In this document: piece after piece, positions 34,353 through 42,961 of the stretch
Layout: every line of letters begins with the position of its first letter
Position numbering within the stretch: position 1 is the stretch's first letter
Source of the DNA: Adlercreutzia wanghongyangiae
GTDB lineage: Bacteria; Actinomycetota; Coriobacteriia; Coriobacteriales; Eggerthellaceae
NCBI RefSeq assembly: GCF_035989245.1
Contig: NZ_JAYMFF010000009.1
Location: forward strand, 62,001 to 126,000
DNA length: 64,000 nucleotides
Direction: 5' to 3'
Notes under the pieces: generated by a model
Told to the model about the DNA's origin: nothing
The model's database searches: none
Seen by the model: the letters and a program-made list of their open reading frames with translations, nothing else
Made by a program: the position numbers and the translations under genes

Positions 34353-36299
34353 ATGAAGGAAACCTCCGCAAACGGCTTCTCGCGTCGCGACTTCCTAAAG
34401 GGGGCTGCCGCGGGCACCATGTCCATCGCGGCGCTCGGCGCCTTGGCGGGCTGCGCGCCCGCGGGCGGCGAGGCCGCCAAGACCATGGCCTCCACCGGCG
34501 AGGCCGCTGCCGAAGGCAGCAGCTACGACGTGATGGGCCAGCTGTCCACCTTCAATCGCGGCGAGGCGCCCGACAAGGTGGCCGCCACGACCGCCGAGGA
34601 GTACATCATCTCCAAGGGCGACGGCGTGCTGTCGGCCGGCGGCGGCTGCGATCCGCTGGGCATCACCCCCGCCGATTTCATGCTGAACACCCCGGCATGG
34701 CTCGGCGAGGCCCCGGTTGTCGACAACGTGGCCGACACCGAGAGCTGCGACGTGCTGGTGGTGGGCGCCGGCAATGCGGGCACCGTGGCCGCCCTGCGCT
34801 GCGCCGAGGCCGGCAAGTCGGTCATCCTGGCTGAGATGCAGACCTACGACGAGTACGACGAGTACGCCTGCGACATGGCCTGCTACAACAACAGCCTGTT
34901 CCTGCAGAAGGGCACGCCCGAGGTGGACGCCATGGACGTGTTCAACGAGTACATGCGCCTCTCGCGCGGCCATGCCCACCAGCAGCTGGTGCGCGACTAC
35001 GCCACGCGTTCCGGCGAGATGTTCGACTGGATGTGCACCCACATCCCCGCCGAGTACGTCGAGAAGTACGCCAAGACCTCCAACTACAAGGGCAACGAGA
35101 ACTTCAACGGCAACTGCTGCGGCCAGTGGTCGTGGCCCGCGATGGTGCAGTGGCGCGACGAGGAGACCAACATCAACATGTGGCCCTTCGTCATCCGCTC
35201 GGTGCACAGCGCCTTCGAGAACGCCGGCGGCCAGATGCGCTGGGGCTACCAGGGCGTGGTGCTGGTGAAGGACGGCGAGGCTGTGACCGGCGCCATCTTC
35301 CAGGACGTGGACGGCACCTACCACCAGATCGACGCCAAGGCCGTCATCATGTGCGCCGGCGACTTCGGCGGCAACCCCGACATGCGCCTCGATCTGTCCG
35401 ACCAGATGCGCAATCTGGCCTGGTCCTACGGTGCCGACCGCACCGACGTGTCCGCTATCGGCGGCATGGGCCGCGACGGCTCCGGCATCAAGATGTGCCT
35501 GTGGGCCGGCGCTACCATGGAGGGCGGCCCGCGCGCCGGTCAGGCTGCCGGCGTGAACGGCGTGCCCGGCTTCGCCTTCGGCGGCAACTGGCCCTGCTTC
35601 GGCAACGACGGCAAGCGCTTCATGAACGAGAACGTGGTGAAGCACGGCTCCAACGGCTTTTTGGACATGCTGCCCGAGGGCTTCTTGATGGCCAACGTCA
35701 CCGACGCGAACTGGGAGACCTACCTGAGCTACCAGGGCTTCGGCCACGAGACCATGGACCGCTCCTCCGACTACATGGTGGCCGAGGTGCGCGCCAACAT
35801 GGATGCTTACGTGACCGGCCCCGACGGCTTCGACGTGCGCGCCTTCTCGCGCTTCGGCAAGGAGTACTCCACGGTGTACGCCGCCGACACGCTGGACGAG
35901 CTGGCCGACATCATCGGGTATGCCGGCGAGGCGAAGCAGAACTTCCTGGCCGAGGTGGAGCGCTACAACGAGCTGTGCGCCAAGGGCCACGACGACGATT
36001 GGGGCTGCGATCCGCAAAGCCTGTTCCCCATCAAGGACGCCCCCTTCTTCGCGTCGTTCTCCACGACGGGCGGCAACCCCTCCGGCGGCCTGTGCCAGCA
36101 TGCGGCCGTGTGCACCGACGGCGGCTACCGCGTGCTGACGGGCGCCAAGGCCCCCATCGCCGGCCTGTACGCCGCCGGCAACAACTGCGGCCAGCGCTAC
36201 GGCATCCAGTACGCCACGCCCACGGCCGGCAACTCCTGCGGCAGCGCGCTGACCTCCGGCTTCTGCGCCGCCGACAGCGTCATCGCCGATCTGGCCTAG
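34353..36299 (+). CDS. Tat-exported FAD-dependent reductase, long form (FP6)
   Basis: A 648-residue flavoprotein, longer than its paralogues. SRRDFLKGAA (Arg11-Arg12) is a classic Tat motif and LAGC (Cys34) a lipobox. About 90 extra residues separate the signal from the FAD motif (DVLVVGAGNAGTVAALRCAE). The C-terminal FAD segment reads GLYAAGNNCGQRYGIQYATP, then TAGNSCGSALTSG; the fumarate-type arginine is replaced by threonine. Several extra cysteines occur in the body, including NCCGQW, with no CXXCH heme motif. GGGAGAGGG precedes the start at 34353. It is divergent from LuxR6 and followed by a terminator. Confidence 0.88.
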   Translation: MKETSANGFSRRDFLKGAAAGTMSIAALGALAGCAPAGGEAAKTMASTGEAAAEGSSYDVMGQLSTFNRGEAPDKVAATTAEEYIISKGDGVLSAGGGCDPLGITPADFMLNTPAWLGEAPVVDNVADTESCDVLVVGAGNAGTVAALRCAEAGKSVILAEMQTYDEYDEYACDMACYNNSLFLQKGTPEVDAMDVFNEYMRLSRGHAHQQLVRDYATRSGEMFDWMCTHIPAEYVEKYAKTSNYKGNENFNGNCCGQWSWPAMVQWRDEETNINMWPFVIRSVHSAFENAGGQMRWGYQGVVLVKDGEAVTGAIFQDVDGTYHQIDAKAVIMCAGDFGGNPDMRLDLSDQMRNLAWSYGADRTDVSAIGGMGRDGSGIKMCLWAGATMEGGPRAGQAAGVNGVPGFAFGGNWPCFGNDGKRFMNENVVKHGSNGFLDMLPEGFLMANVTDANWETYLSYQGFGHETMDRSSDYMVAEVRANMDAYVTGPDGFDVRAFSRFGKEYSTVYAADTLDELADIIGYAGEAKQNFLAEVERYNELCAKGHDDDWGCDPQSLFPIKDAPFFASFSTTGGNPSGGLCQHAAVCTDGGYRVLTGAKAPIAGLYAAGNNCGQRYGIQYATPTAGNSCGSALTSGFCAADSVIADLA

Positions 36300-36362
36300 C
36301 CTAACGCCAGCCTCGCGTTCGCGCGCCGCGCCCCTCCCCGCAGGCGCGCGAACCGTTCTTTG

Positions 36363-36391
36363 CGACGGCGGCCCGGAATCGGCCGCCGTCG
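36363..36391 (+). terminator. Terminator of FP6
   Basis: Perfect 11-bp stem CGACGGCGGCC / GGCCGCCGTCG with a 7-base loop, followed by TTTCT. Confidence 0.78.
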
Positions 36392-36415
36392 TTTCTGCGA
36401 TTGAAAGGAAGTCCC

Positions 36416-37309
36416 ATGACCGAACGGCGCGATGCCATCGTGGCCATCGATGTTCCCCTCGCCTTGAACGGCGATGCCCTCGAGCGCCCGGGAATGCAAC
36501 TCGGCTGGAACAGCGAGCGGTCCCGCCGCTACGCCGCGGCCCTCGTGGCCGAGATCGAAGCCAATGCCGGCCAGTTCGACGATTGTATGGTACGCGCCGT
36601 AGCGCTGGGCGGGGGAGTGGCTACCATGCTCGGCCGCGATATGGCGACGGTGATGGCCGCACTGCGGCGCAGCTGCCCGGTGGCCGACGACGCGTTCGTC
36701 AGCGCCACGGCCGCGGTGGCCAACATCTCGGGAGCCACCTTCCCGTTCTTCCGGCGCGCCGGCGTGAACCGTTTCGACTTCGAGATGATGTCGCTCGTGC
36801 CGGCCAACTTCACCCGCCTGAACCAAACTGACAACCTGGCCGATTTCCCGGTGGTCTGCGACCATTTCCTACACGCCTACGCCAACAAATCGCTTGGCGT
36901 GGTGCTGGCCTTTGGCGCGGCGGGGAAGGACGCGGACGAGCAGATAACGGCGATGCGCCGATCGGCTCTGGCCGCCGCCCGCACCCATACGGCCCACGTG
37001 CGCCTGGCCCCCGTCGGTCCCGCCCTCGCCGCCGACGGGGTCGCCTGCGAGGATCAGCGGCGCGCCATGGCCGACGCCCTCGAGGGCCACGGGCTCGCCG
37101 AGTACCTGCCCGGCCTCTTCGCCCGCCCGGGCGCCGAGGACCGCTTCGCCCTGATGGATGCCGCCGGCTGCCCCCGCATCGGCTTCGGCGCCGGGGCGCT
37201 GACGCGCATCGACGGCGCAACCAGCCGCAACACCGCCGATTTCGAGCGCTATTGCGTCCATGCGGCCGATTACGCCCTCATCACCGAGCAGGTGGGCACC
37301 GTCGACTGA
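36416..37309 (+). CDS. HemW/HemN-like protein lacking the radical-SAM cysteines
   Basis: A 297-residue protein. ALGGGVATMLGRDMATVMAAL sits where HemW has its GGGTPS motif. AGVNRFDFEMMS matches the 'G.nR.s.GvQS' segment, and GFGAGALTRIDG...SRNTADFERY matches the HemW C-terminal 'G.GaGa...R.N...Y'. The N-terminal CX3CX2C that binds the [4Fe-4S] cluster is absent (AIVAIDVPLALNG instead), so it cannot do standard radical SAM chemistry. The alignment is by eye. GAAAGGAAG precedes the ATG at 36416. It lies after the FP6 terminator, so it may have a separate or read-through transcript. Confidence 0.55.
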   Translation: MTERRDAIVAIDVPLALNGDALERPGMQLGWNSERSRRYAAALVAEIEANAGQFDDCMVRAVALGGGVATMLGRDMATVMAALRRSCPVADDAFVSATAAVANISGATFPFFRRAGVNRFDFEMMSLVPANFTRLNQTDNLADFPVVCDHFLHAYANKSLGVVLAFGAAGKDADEQITAMRRSALAAARTHTAHVRLAPVGPALAADGVACEDQRRAMADALEGHGLAEYLPGLFARPGAEDRFALMDAAGCPRIGFGAGALTRIDGATSRNTADFERYCVHAADYALITEQVGTVD

Positions 37310-37507
37310 GCAAGGCGGGTCAGATCGGGTTTCGCCGTGCGTCGGTTCCCCGCATTCTCGCCCTGCACCGCCGCGCACAACAGACGCTTGACGATTTTAT
37401 GGCGCTTTGCCCCTGTGCCGACAACCAACTGGGCGATGCGTCATCATGAGCCTTTTCGTGGGCGAAACGCCCGCAGCAGATGCTGTTACCGTGGCGAGGG
37501 AGGATCT

Positions 37508-38794
37508 ATGAACAAAGACGCGCTGGTCGTGGGGTTGGCGCTGTTCGCCATGTTCTTCGGCGCGGGCAACCTCATCTTCCCGCCGTTTCTGGGCATGGAA
37601 TCGGGCTGGGAATGGCCGCTCGGCCTGGCCTGCTTCGTCTTCGTGGACGTGGTCATCTCCTGCATCGGCATCGTGGCCATCAACCGTGCGGGCGGCTCCA
37701 TCCTTTCCATCGAAGGCGTGTTGGGCAAGCGGGCGGCCCTGGTGCTGAACACCGCCGCCATCTTGTGCACCGGCGTGATTATCGCCAGCCCGCGCACCGC
37801 CGCCACCACCTACGAGATGTCCATCGCCCCCTTGCTGGGCGACTGGATCGGGCTCTTGCCGTTCTCGCTGCTGTTCTTCGCCGTGGTGCTGCTGTTCACG
37901 CTGCGGCCCACGCGCATCGTCGACATCGTGGGGAAGGTGCTCACCCCGGTGCTGGTCGCGGGCATCGTCATCATGGTGGTCGCGGGCGTCGTGTCGCCCT
38001 TGGGGCCGGTGGTCGCCCCCGAATCGGCCACGGTGGTGGCCGACGGCATCTCGGCGGGCTACCAGACCATGGACATCCTGGCCGTGGTGGGCTTTGCCAT
38101 CATCGTGCAGGAGTCGGTGCGCGCCGCCGGCTACGCCGATGCGAAAAGCCAGTTGTCGGTGACGGCGCGCGCAAGTCTGGTGGCCTGCGTGCTGCTCACC
38201 CTCGTCTACGGCGGCCTGACCTACCTGGGCGCGACGGCGGCCACGGTGGTATCTCACGATGTGAACCAGGCCACCCTCATCACGCTTATCACCGAGCAGC
38301 TCATGGGCCGTGCCGGACTCATCGTCTTGGGCGTCGTGGTGGGCTTCGCGTGCCTCACCACCGCCGTGGGCCTCTGCGGCGCCACGGCCGCCTATATCGA
38401 GCGCATCACCGGCCGACGCGTGGGCTACCGCACGGCGCTCATCGCGGTGGTGGTTATCGCCCTGCTCATCTGCAACCTGGGCCTCACCAACATCATCAAC
38501 CTGGCGGCACCCGTGCTGTCGGTCATCTGCCCGCCTTTCATGATCACCGTCGTGCTGCTGCTGTTCCGCAAGCGCATCCGCTCCACGTGGACGTTCAAAG
38601 GGGCCGCGTTGATGGCCACCGCGGCCAGCCTGCTGCTGACCCTGCACGACGTGACGGGAGCTTTCGCCTTCGTGCAGGCCGCGCCATTGTACAGCTACGG
38701 CTTCAGCTGGCTCATTCCCGCTGTTGTCGGGGCCGCTGGGGGCGCGCTGCTGGGGCGTCGTTTCGATCAGAATTTATTGCAAGCGCACAATTAG
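37508..38794 (+). CDS. brnQ: Branched-chain amino acid transport carrier (LIVCS family)
   Basis: A 428-residue polytopic inner-membrane carrier with about twelve segments, importing Leu/Ile/Val with a cation. The N-terminal LALFAMFFGAGNLIFPPFLG is the family signature, and ITLITEQLMG and the central glycine-rich segments are typical. GAGGGAGG precedes the ATG at 37508. It stands alone, downstream of the HemW-like gene and 157 bases before the hydrogenase operon. Branched-chain amino acids can feed 2-oxo acid oxidation, but no direct link to iorAB is shown. Confidence 0.92.
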   Translation: MNKDALVVGLALFAMFFGAGNLIFPPFLGMESGWEWPLGLACFVFVDVVISCIGIVAINRAGGSILSIEGVLGKRAALVLNTAAILCTGVIIASPRTAATTYEMSIAPLLGDWIGLLPFSLLFFAVVLLFTLRPTRIVDIVGKVLTPVLVAGIVIMVVAGVVSPLGPVVAPESATVVADGISAGYQTMDILAVVGFAIIVQESVRAAGYADAKSQLSVTARASLVACVLLTLVYGGLTYLGATAATVVSHDVNQATLITLITEQLMGRAGLIVLGVVVGFACLTTAVGLCGATAAYIERITGRRVGYRTALIAVVVIALLICNLGLTNIINLAAPVLSVICPPFMITVVLLLFRKRIRSTWTFKGAALMATAASLLLTLHDVTGAFAFVQAAPLYSYGFSWLIPAVVGAAGGALLGRRFDQNLLQAHN

Positions 38795-38951
38795 CCTTAC
38801 CCTTTTACCGAGCATTCGTCCCCCCATCAGGGAAGGGGGGCACGGACGCACCGCTTTCTTTGCTATGGTAGAGCGAAGATCATCGCGATCTCGCCTATGC
38901 GGGTGATGTCCATTGCCGCGCAGGGCCGATAGAAGGGTAAGGAGGACCTGC

Positions 38952-40886
38952 ATGGAACTCAGCTTTGGTCTGCTCGGCTTCCTCATCGTGTTCCCCCTTG
39001 TTGTCGCCGCGATTCTGCTGTTCGTGCGGCACGAGGCCCCGCGTCGCGTCATCGTGTGCGCTGCCGGGATCATCATCGGGGTGGCATCTGTCGCGCTGGT
39101 GGTGATGAACCTGGGCGCGTCGTGCACGCTGTTCGAATTCCGCAGCGAGGCGATCGACTTCCTGTGCACCGCCATCTCCACGGCCATCGCCGCGATCATC
39201 ATCGGCTTCGCGGTGCGCTACCGCAACGTGTGGGCCGGCGTGCTGGCCGTGGTGCAGATCGTGGGCACGTTGGTGCTGGAATTCGCCTTCGCCCATGCCA
39301 TCGAGGTGCCCTACGGGCTGTACTTCGACTCGCTGTCGCTGCTGATGACCCTTATCATCGGCGTGGTGGGCAGCGGCATCTGCATCTACGCCGTGGGCTA
39401 CATGGAGGACTTCCAAGCCCATGAGCCCGCCGGCGCCCCCGATCGGCGCCCGCTGTTCTTCGCGCTGATGTTCGTGTTCCTGTCCGCCATGTTCGTCATC
39501 GTGTTCTCGAACAACATGGAGTGGATGTTCACCGGCTGGGAGGTCACCACGCTGTGCTCCTTCCTGCTCATCGGCTACACCCGCACCGAAGAGGCCATCC
39601 GCAACGCCTTCCGCCAGATCATCATGAACCTGGCCGGCGGCATCGGCTTTTTGTTAGCGTTGTACTCCTGCGCGATCACCGTGGGCACCTTCTCGTTCTA
39701 CGAGTTCCTCGCCATCGGCGCCAGCAACCCGGCGCTCGTGACCCTGGCCGTGACGGCCCTGGCCTTCGCCGGCATCACGAAGGCCGCCCAGATGCCCTTC
39801 CAGACCTGGCTTCTGGGTGCCATGGTGGCCCCCACGCCCACGAGCGCGCTCCTGCACTCGTCCACGATGGTGAAGGCCGGCGTGTTCATGCTCATCAAGC
39901 TGGCGCCGGTGCTGCACGGAGCTCCCGCCCCGGCCATCATGGTCATGCTGGTGGGCGGCATCACCTTCGCCCTCTGCTCGTTCATGGCCATCTCGCAGTC
40001 GAATGCCAAGCGCGTGCTGGCCTACTCCACCATCGCGAACCTGGGCCTCATCACCGCCTGCGCCGGCGTGGGAACGCCGGAGGCGGTGTGGGCGGCCTGC
40101 TTCCTGGTGCTGTTCCACGCCATCGCCAAGTCGCTGCTGTTCCTGTGCGTCGGCACCGCCGAGCACCACATCGGCAGCCGCGACATCGAGGACATGGACC
40201 TGCTGTTCGACCGCATGCCGCGCCTGGCCCGCTTCATGATGCTGGGCATCATGTGCATGTTCATCGCGCCCTTCGGCATGCTGATGGCGAAATGGGCCAC
40301 GCTCGTGTCCTTCGTGGACACCCGCCAGGTGGCACTCATTCTCATCCTGGCCTTCGGCAGCGCCGCCACCTTCATGTTCTGGGCCAAGTGGCTCGGCAAG
40401 CTGGCCGGCGTGGCGGGCTCGCCGGAGAACGTGGAGCTGACTGTGAAGCCCACCGAGTGGGCGTCGCTTCTGCTGATGGCCGTGCTGCTGGTGCTCAGCT
40501 GCGTGTTCATGCCCTTTATCTCCGCCCTCAACGTGGAGCCCTACCTGCTGTCGGTGTACGGTTCCTTCGGCCAGGACATTTCCACCGACAATCTGTGGCT
40601 GGCCTCCATCTGCACCGTTATCGTGGTGCTGGTGCTGTTCGCCGGCGTGGGTCGCCAGCAGAAGAGCCGCAAGGTGAGCGTGTATCTGGCCGGCGTCAGC
40701 CGCGACGACGACTCCCGCGCGTTCCAGAACGCGCTGTCGGGCACCGCGGTGGCCACGGCCCGCAACTGGTACATGGACGAGGTGTTCGGAGAGAAGCGCA
40801 TCGCGCCGGTGGGCGTGGTGTTCAACTCCATCATCATGGTGGTCGCCTTCGTCGTGGCCTTCGTCGTGACCCCGATGTTCTTCTAG
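38952..40886 (+). CDS. Ech-type energy-converting hydrogenase, large membrane subunit (EchA/HyfB-like, proton-translocating)
   Basis: A 644-residue integral membrane protein with about fourteen to sixteen segments, homologous to NuoL/HycC antiporter-like subunits. AGITKAAQMPFQTWL and the following PTPTSALLHSSTMVKAG carry the conserved lysine/histidine pump residues. It forms part of the ion channel of a membrane-bound [NiFe] hydrogenase. AAGGAGG lies eight to fourteen bases before the ATG. It is the first gene of a six-gene operon with short gaps or abutting ends, and its partners identify the complex as hydrogenase rather than complex I. Confidence 0.88.
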   Translation: MELSFGLLGFLIVFPLVVAAILLFVRHEAPRRVIVCAAGIIIGVASVALVVMNLGASCTLFEFRSEAIDFLCTAISTAIAAIIIGFAVRYRNVWAGVLAVVQIVGTLVLEFAFAHAIEVPYGLYFDSLSLLMTLIIGVVGSGICIYAVGYMEDFQAHEPAGAPDRRPLFFALMFVFLSAMFVIVFSNNMEWMFTGWEVTTLCSFLLIGYTRTEEAIRNAFRQIIMNLAGGIGFLLALYSCAITVGTFSFYEFLAIGASNPALVTLAVTALAFAGITKAAQMPFQTWLLGAMVAPTPTSALLHSSTMVKAGVFMLIKLAPVLHGAPAPAIMVMLVGGITFALCSFMAISQSNAKRVLAYSTIANLGLITACAGVGTPEAVWAACFLVLFHAIAKSLLFLCVGTAEHHIGSRDIEDMDLLFDRMPRLARFMMLGIMCMFIAPFGMLMAKWATLVSFVDTRQVALILILAFGSAATFMFWAKWLGKLAGVAGSPENVELTVKPTEWASLLLMAVLLVLSCVFMPFISALNVEPYLLSVYGSFGQDISTDNLWLASICTVIVVLVLFAGVGRQQKSRKVSVYLAGVSRDDDSRAFQNALSGTAVATARNWYMDEVFGEKRIAPVGVVFNSIIMVVAFVVAFVVTPMFF

Positions 40887-40901
40887 GAAGGGTGGCTCGC
40901 T

Positions 40902-41771
40902 ATGTCTTTGCTCTCAACGCTTATCGGCACCATCCTGTTCGCCATTGCGGCGCCGGTGGTCGGCTGTCTTCTGGCCGGTCTCGACCGCATCGTGAGCGCC
41001 CGCATGCAGGGCCGCGTGGGGCCGCCGCTTCTGCAGCCCTACTACGATGTGCGCAAGCTCTTCGAGAAGGAGCGCGTCAGCGTGAACTCCGTGGAGTCGG
41101 TGTACGTGGCCGCGGCGCTGCTGTTCGCCCTGCTGGCCGGCGGCGTGTTCTTCTCCGGCGGCAACCTGCTCCTGTGCGTGTTCGTCATCACGCTGTCGAG
41201 CCTGTTCTTCATTATGGCCGCCTATTCCACCCGCAGCCCCTACGCCGAGGTGGGCGCGGCCCGCGAGACGCTGCAGGTGATGGCCTACGAGCCCATGGTG
41301 CTGCTGATGGCCGTGGCCTTCTTCCAGGCCACCGGCTCGTTCGACGTGGCCGCTGCCCTCGCAATGCCCCATCCCATCGTGTGCACCATCGGCCTGGTGT
41401 TTTTGGGAGTGCTGTTCATCCTCACCATCAAGCTGCGCAAGTCGCCCTTCGACCTGGCGCTGTCGCACCACGCCCATCAGGAAATCGTCCGCGGCGTGAC
41501 CACCGAGATGAGCGGTCCCACCCTCGGCCTGGTGGAGATCATGCACTGGTGCGAGAACGTGCTGTTCATGGGCTGGATCGGCCTGTTCTTCGTGTGGGGG
41601 AGCCCCGTGTCGGCCGTAGTGGTGGCGCTGGCGGTAGTGATCACGTACTTCCTTGAAATCTGGATCGACAACAACTTCGCCCGCGTGAAGTGGCAGTTCA
41701 TGTTCAAGTCGGCGTGGCTTGTGGCCCTTATCGCCGGCGGCGTGAACATCGCCCTGCTCGCGTTTCTGTAA
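40902..41771 (+). CDS. Ech hydrogenase membrane subunit (EchB, NuoH-like)
   Basis: A 289-residue membrane protein with about eight segments. DRIVSARMQGRVGPPLLQPYYDVRKLF is the NuoH/HycD signature at the interface with the soluble arm, and SPYAEVGAARETLQVMAYE is also conserved. It anchors the hydrogenase module to the membrane and takes part in coupling electron transfer to ion translocation. It begins 15 bases after EchA. Confidence 0.9.
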   Translation: MSLLSTLIGTILFAIAAPVVGCLLAGLDRIVSARMQGRVGPPLLQPYYDVRKLFEKERVSVNSVESVYVAAALLFALLAGGVFFSGGNLLLCVFVITLSSLFFIMAAYSTRSPYAEVGAARETLQVMAYEPMVLLMAVAFFQATGSFDVAAALAMPHPIVCTIGLVFLGVLFILTIKLRKSPFDLALSHHAHQEIVRGVTTEMSGPTLGLVEIMHWCENVLFMGWIGLFFVWGSPVSAVVVALAVVITYFLEIWIDNNFARVKWQFMFKSAWLVALIAGGVNIALLAFL

Positions 41772-41783
41772 GGAGGTGCCCCC

Positions 41784-42227
41784 ATGGCATTCGCATCGAA
41801 ATCACCTTGGGTGATCCACTACGACGGATCCAGCTGCAACGGCTGCGATATCGAGGTGCTGGCCACGCTCTGCCCCGGTTTCGACGGCGAGCGGTTCGGC
41901 GTCATCAACACCGGCAACCCCAAGCATGCCGACATCTTCCTGGTCACCGGCTCGGTGAACGAGCAGAACATCGAGGTCGTGCGCGAGATCTACAATCAGA
42001 TGCTCGAGCCCAAGGTGGTGGTGGCCTGCGGTATCTGCGCCTGCTCCGGCGGCGTGTTCCACGATTGCTACAACGTCATCGGCGGCGTGGACAAGGCCAT
42101 TCCGGTGGACGTGTACGCTCCCGGCTGCGCCGTGCGCCCCGAGCAGCTCATCGACGCCATCGTGGCCGGAGTGGCCAAGCTGGACGAGAAAGCGGCCGCC
42201 CTGAAGGCCGCGCGGAAGGGAGCGTGA
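41784..42227 (+). CDS. Ech hydrogenase small subunit (EchC, NuoB-like)
   Basis: A 147-residue iron-sulfur protein. SCNGCD (Cys18, Cys21), ACGICACSGG (Cys82/85) and PGCAVRPEQLIDAI (Cys115) are the ligands of the proximal [4Fe-4S] cluster as in [NiFe] hydrogenase small subunits of group 4. It passes electrons between the ferredoxin-like subunit and the NiFe site. AAGGAGG precedes the ATG. Length is typical for this truncated small subunit. Confidence 0.93.
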   Translation: MAFASKSPWVIHYDGSSCNGCDIEVLATLCPGFDGERFGVINTGNPKHADIFLVTGSVNEQNIEVVREIYNQMLEPKVVVACGICACSGGVFHDCYNVIGGVDKAIPVDVYAPGCAVRPEQLIDAIVAGVAKLDEKAAALKAARKGA

Positions 42228-42234
42228 GGCGCCC

Positions 42235-42960
42235 ATGACCACGTTGAGCCAAACTTTCGAGCCCCTGGGCCTGAGCCAGATCCACGACGCGGCGGCGCGT
42301 CGTGCCGCCGACGGCTGGCGCTACGTGCAGATCCTGGCCGTGAACACCGAGGACGGCGTCGATCTGGTGTACTCCTTCATGAAGGACGGCCTGCTGGAGA
42401 ACTTGACCGTCGCCGGCGTGAAGGAAGCCGACGAGGTGCCCTCCATCACCGACCTGTTCCTGGAGGCCTTCGTCTGCGAGAACGAGATCCACGACCTGTA
42501 CGGCGTGACCATTCGCGACATCGCCATCGATTTCGGCGGCATGTTCTACCAGCTGTCGCAGAAGGCGCCCATGACGGTGGTGAGCCCCGAGCAGCTGGCC
42601 GCCCGCGAGAAGGCGAAGAAGATCGCCGCCGCCAAGGCCGCCAAGGAAGCGGCTGCGAAGACAGCCGCAGCGGCGCCCGCGACCCCGGCCGGCCCCACCG
42701 AGGAGGAGATCCAGGCCAAAATAGCGGGGCTCGACCCCGACAAGGCGGCGAAGGTGCGGGCGGCCATGGAGGCCAAGGCCAAGAAGGCGGCTGCCCAAGC
42801 ATCCGAGGTCGCGCCGACGGCCCCCGCCCCGGCCGGCCCCACCGAGGAGGAGATCCAGGCGAAGATCGCCGGGCTCGATCCCGAGAAGGCCGCCAAGGTG
42901 CGCGCCGCGCTGGAAGCCAAGGCCAGGAAGGCCGCGAAGACGGAAGGGAAGGGGGAGTAG
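42235..42960 (+). CDS. Ech hydrogenase subunit EchD (NuoC-like) with repetitive C-terminal extension
   Basis: A 241-residue protein. Residues 1-115 match the NuoC/30-kDa family (ENEIHDLYGVTIRDIAIDF). From about residue 120 the chain turns into an Ala/Lys-rich extension containing two near-identical 34-residue units (153-186 and 201-234, each GPTEEEIQAKIAGLDP...), 48 residues apart. The tail is highly charged and probably helical; ordinary EchD/NuoC subunits do not need it. Its job is unknown: it could contact another protein or the membrane surface. It begins eight bases after EchC. Confidence 0.87.
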   Translation: MTTLSQTFEPLGLSQIHDAAARRAADGWRYVQILAVNTEDGVDLVYSFMKDGLLENLTVAGVKEADEVPSITDLFLEAFVCENEIHDLYGVTIRDIAIDFGGMFYQLSQKAPMTVVSPEQLAAREKAKKIAAAKAAKEAAAKTAAAAPATPAGPTEEEIQAKIAGLDPDKAAKVRAAMEAKAKKAAAQASEVAPTAPAPAGPTEEEIQAKIAGLDPEKAAKVRAALEAKARKAAKTEGKGE

Positions 42961-42961
42961 C

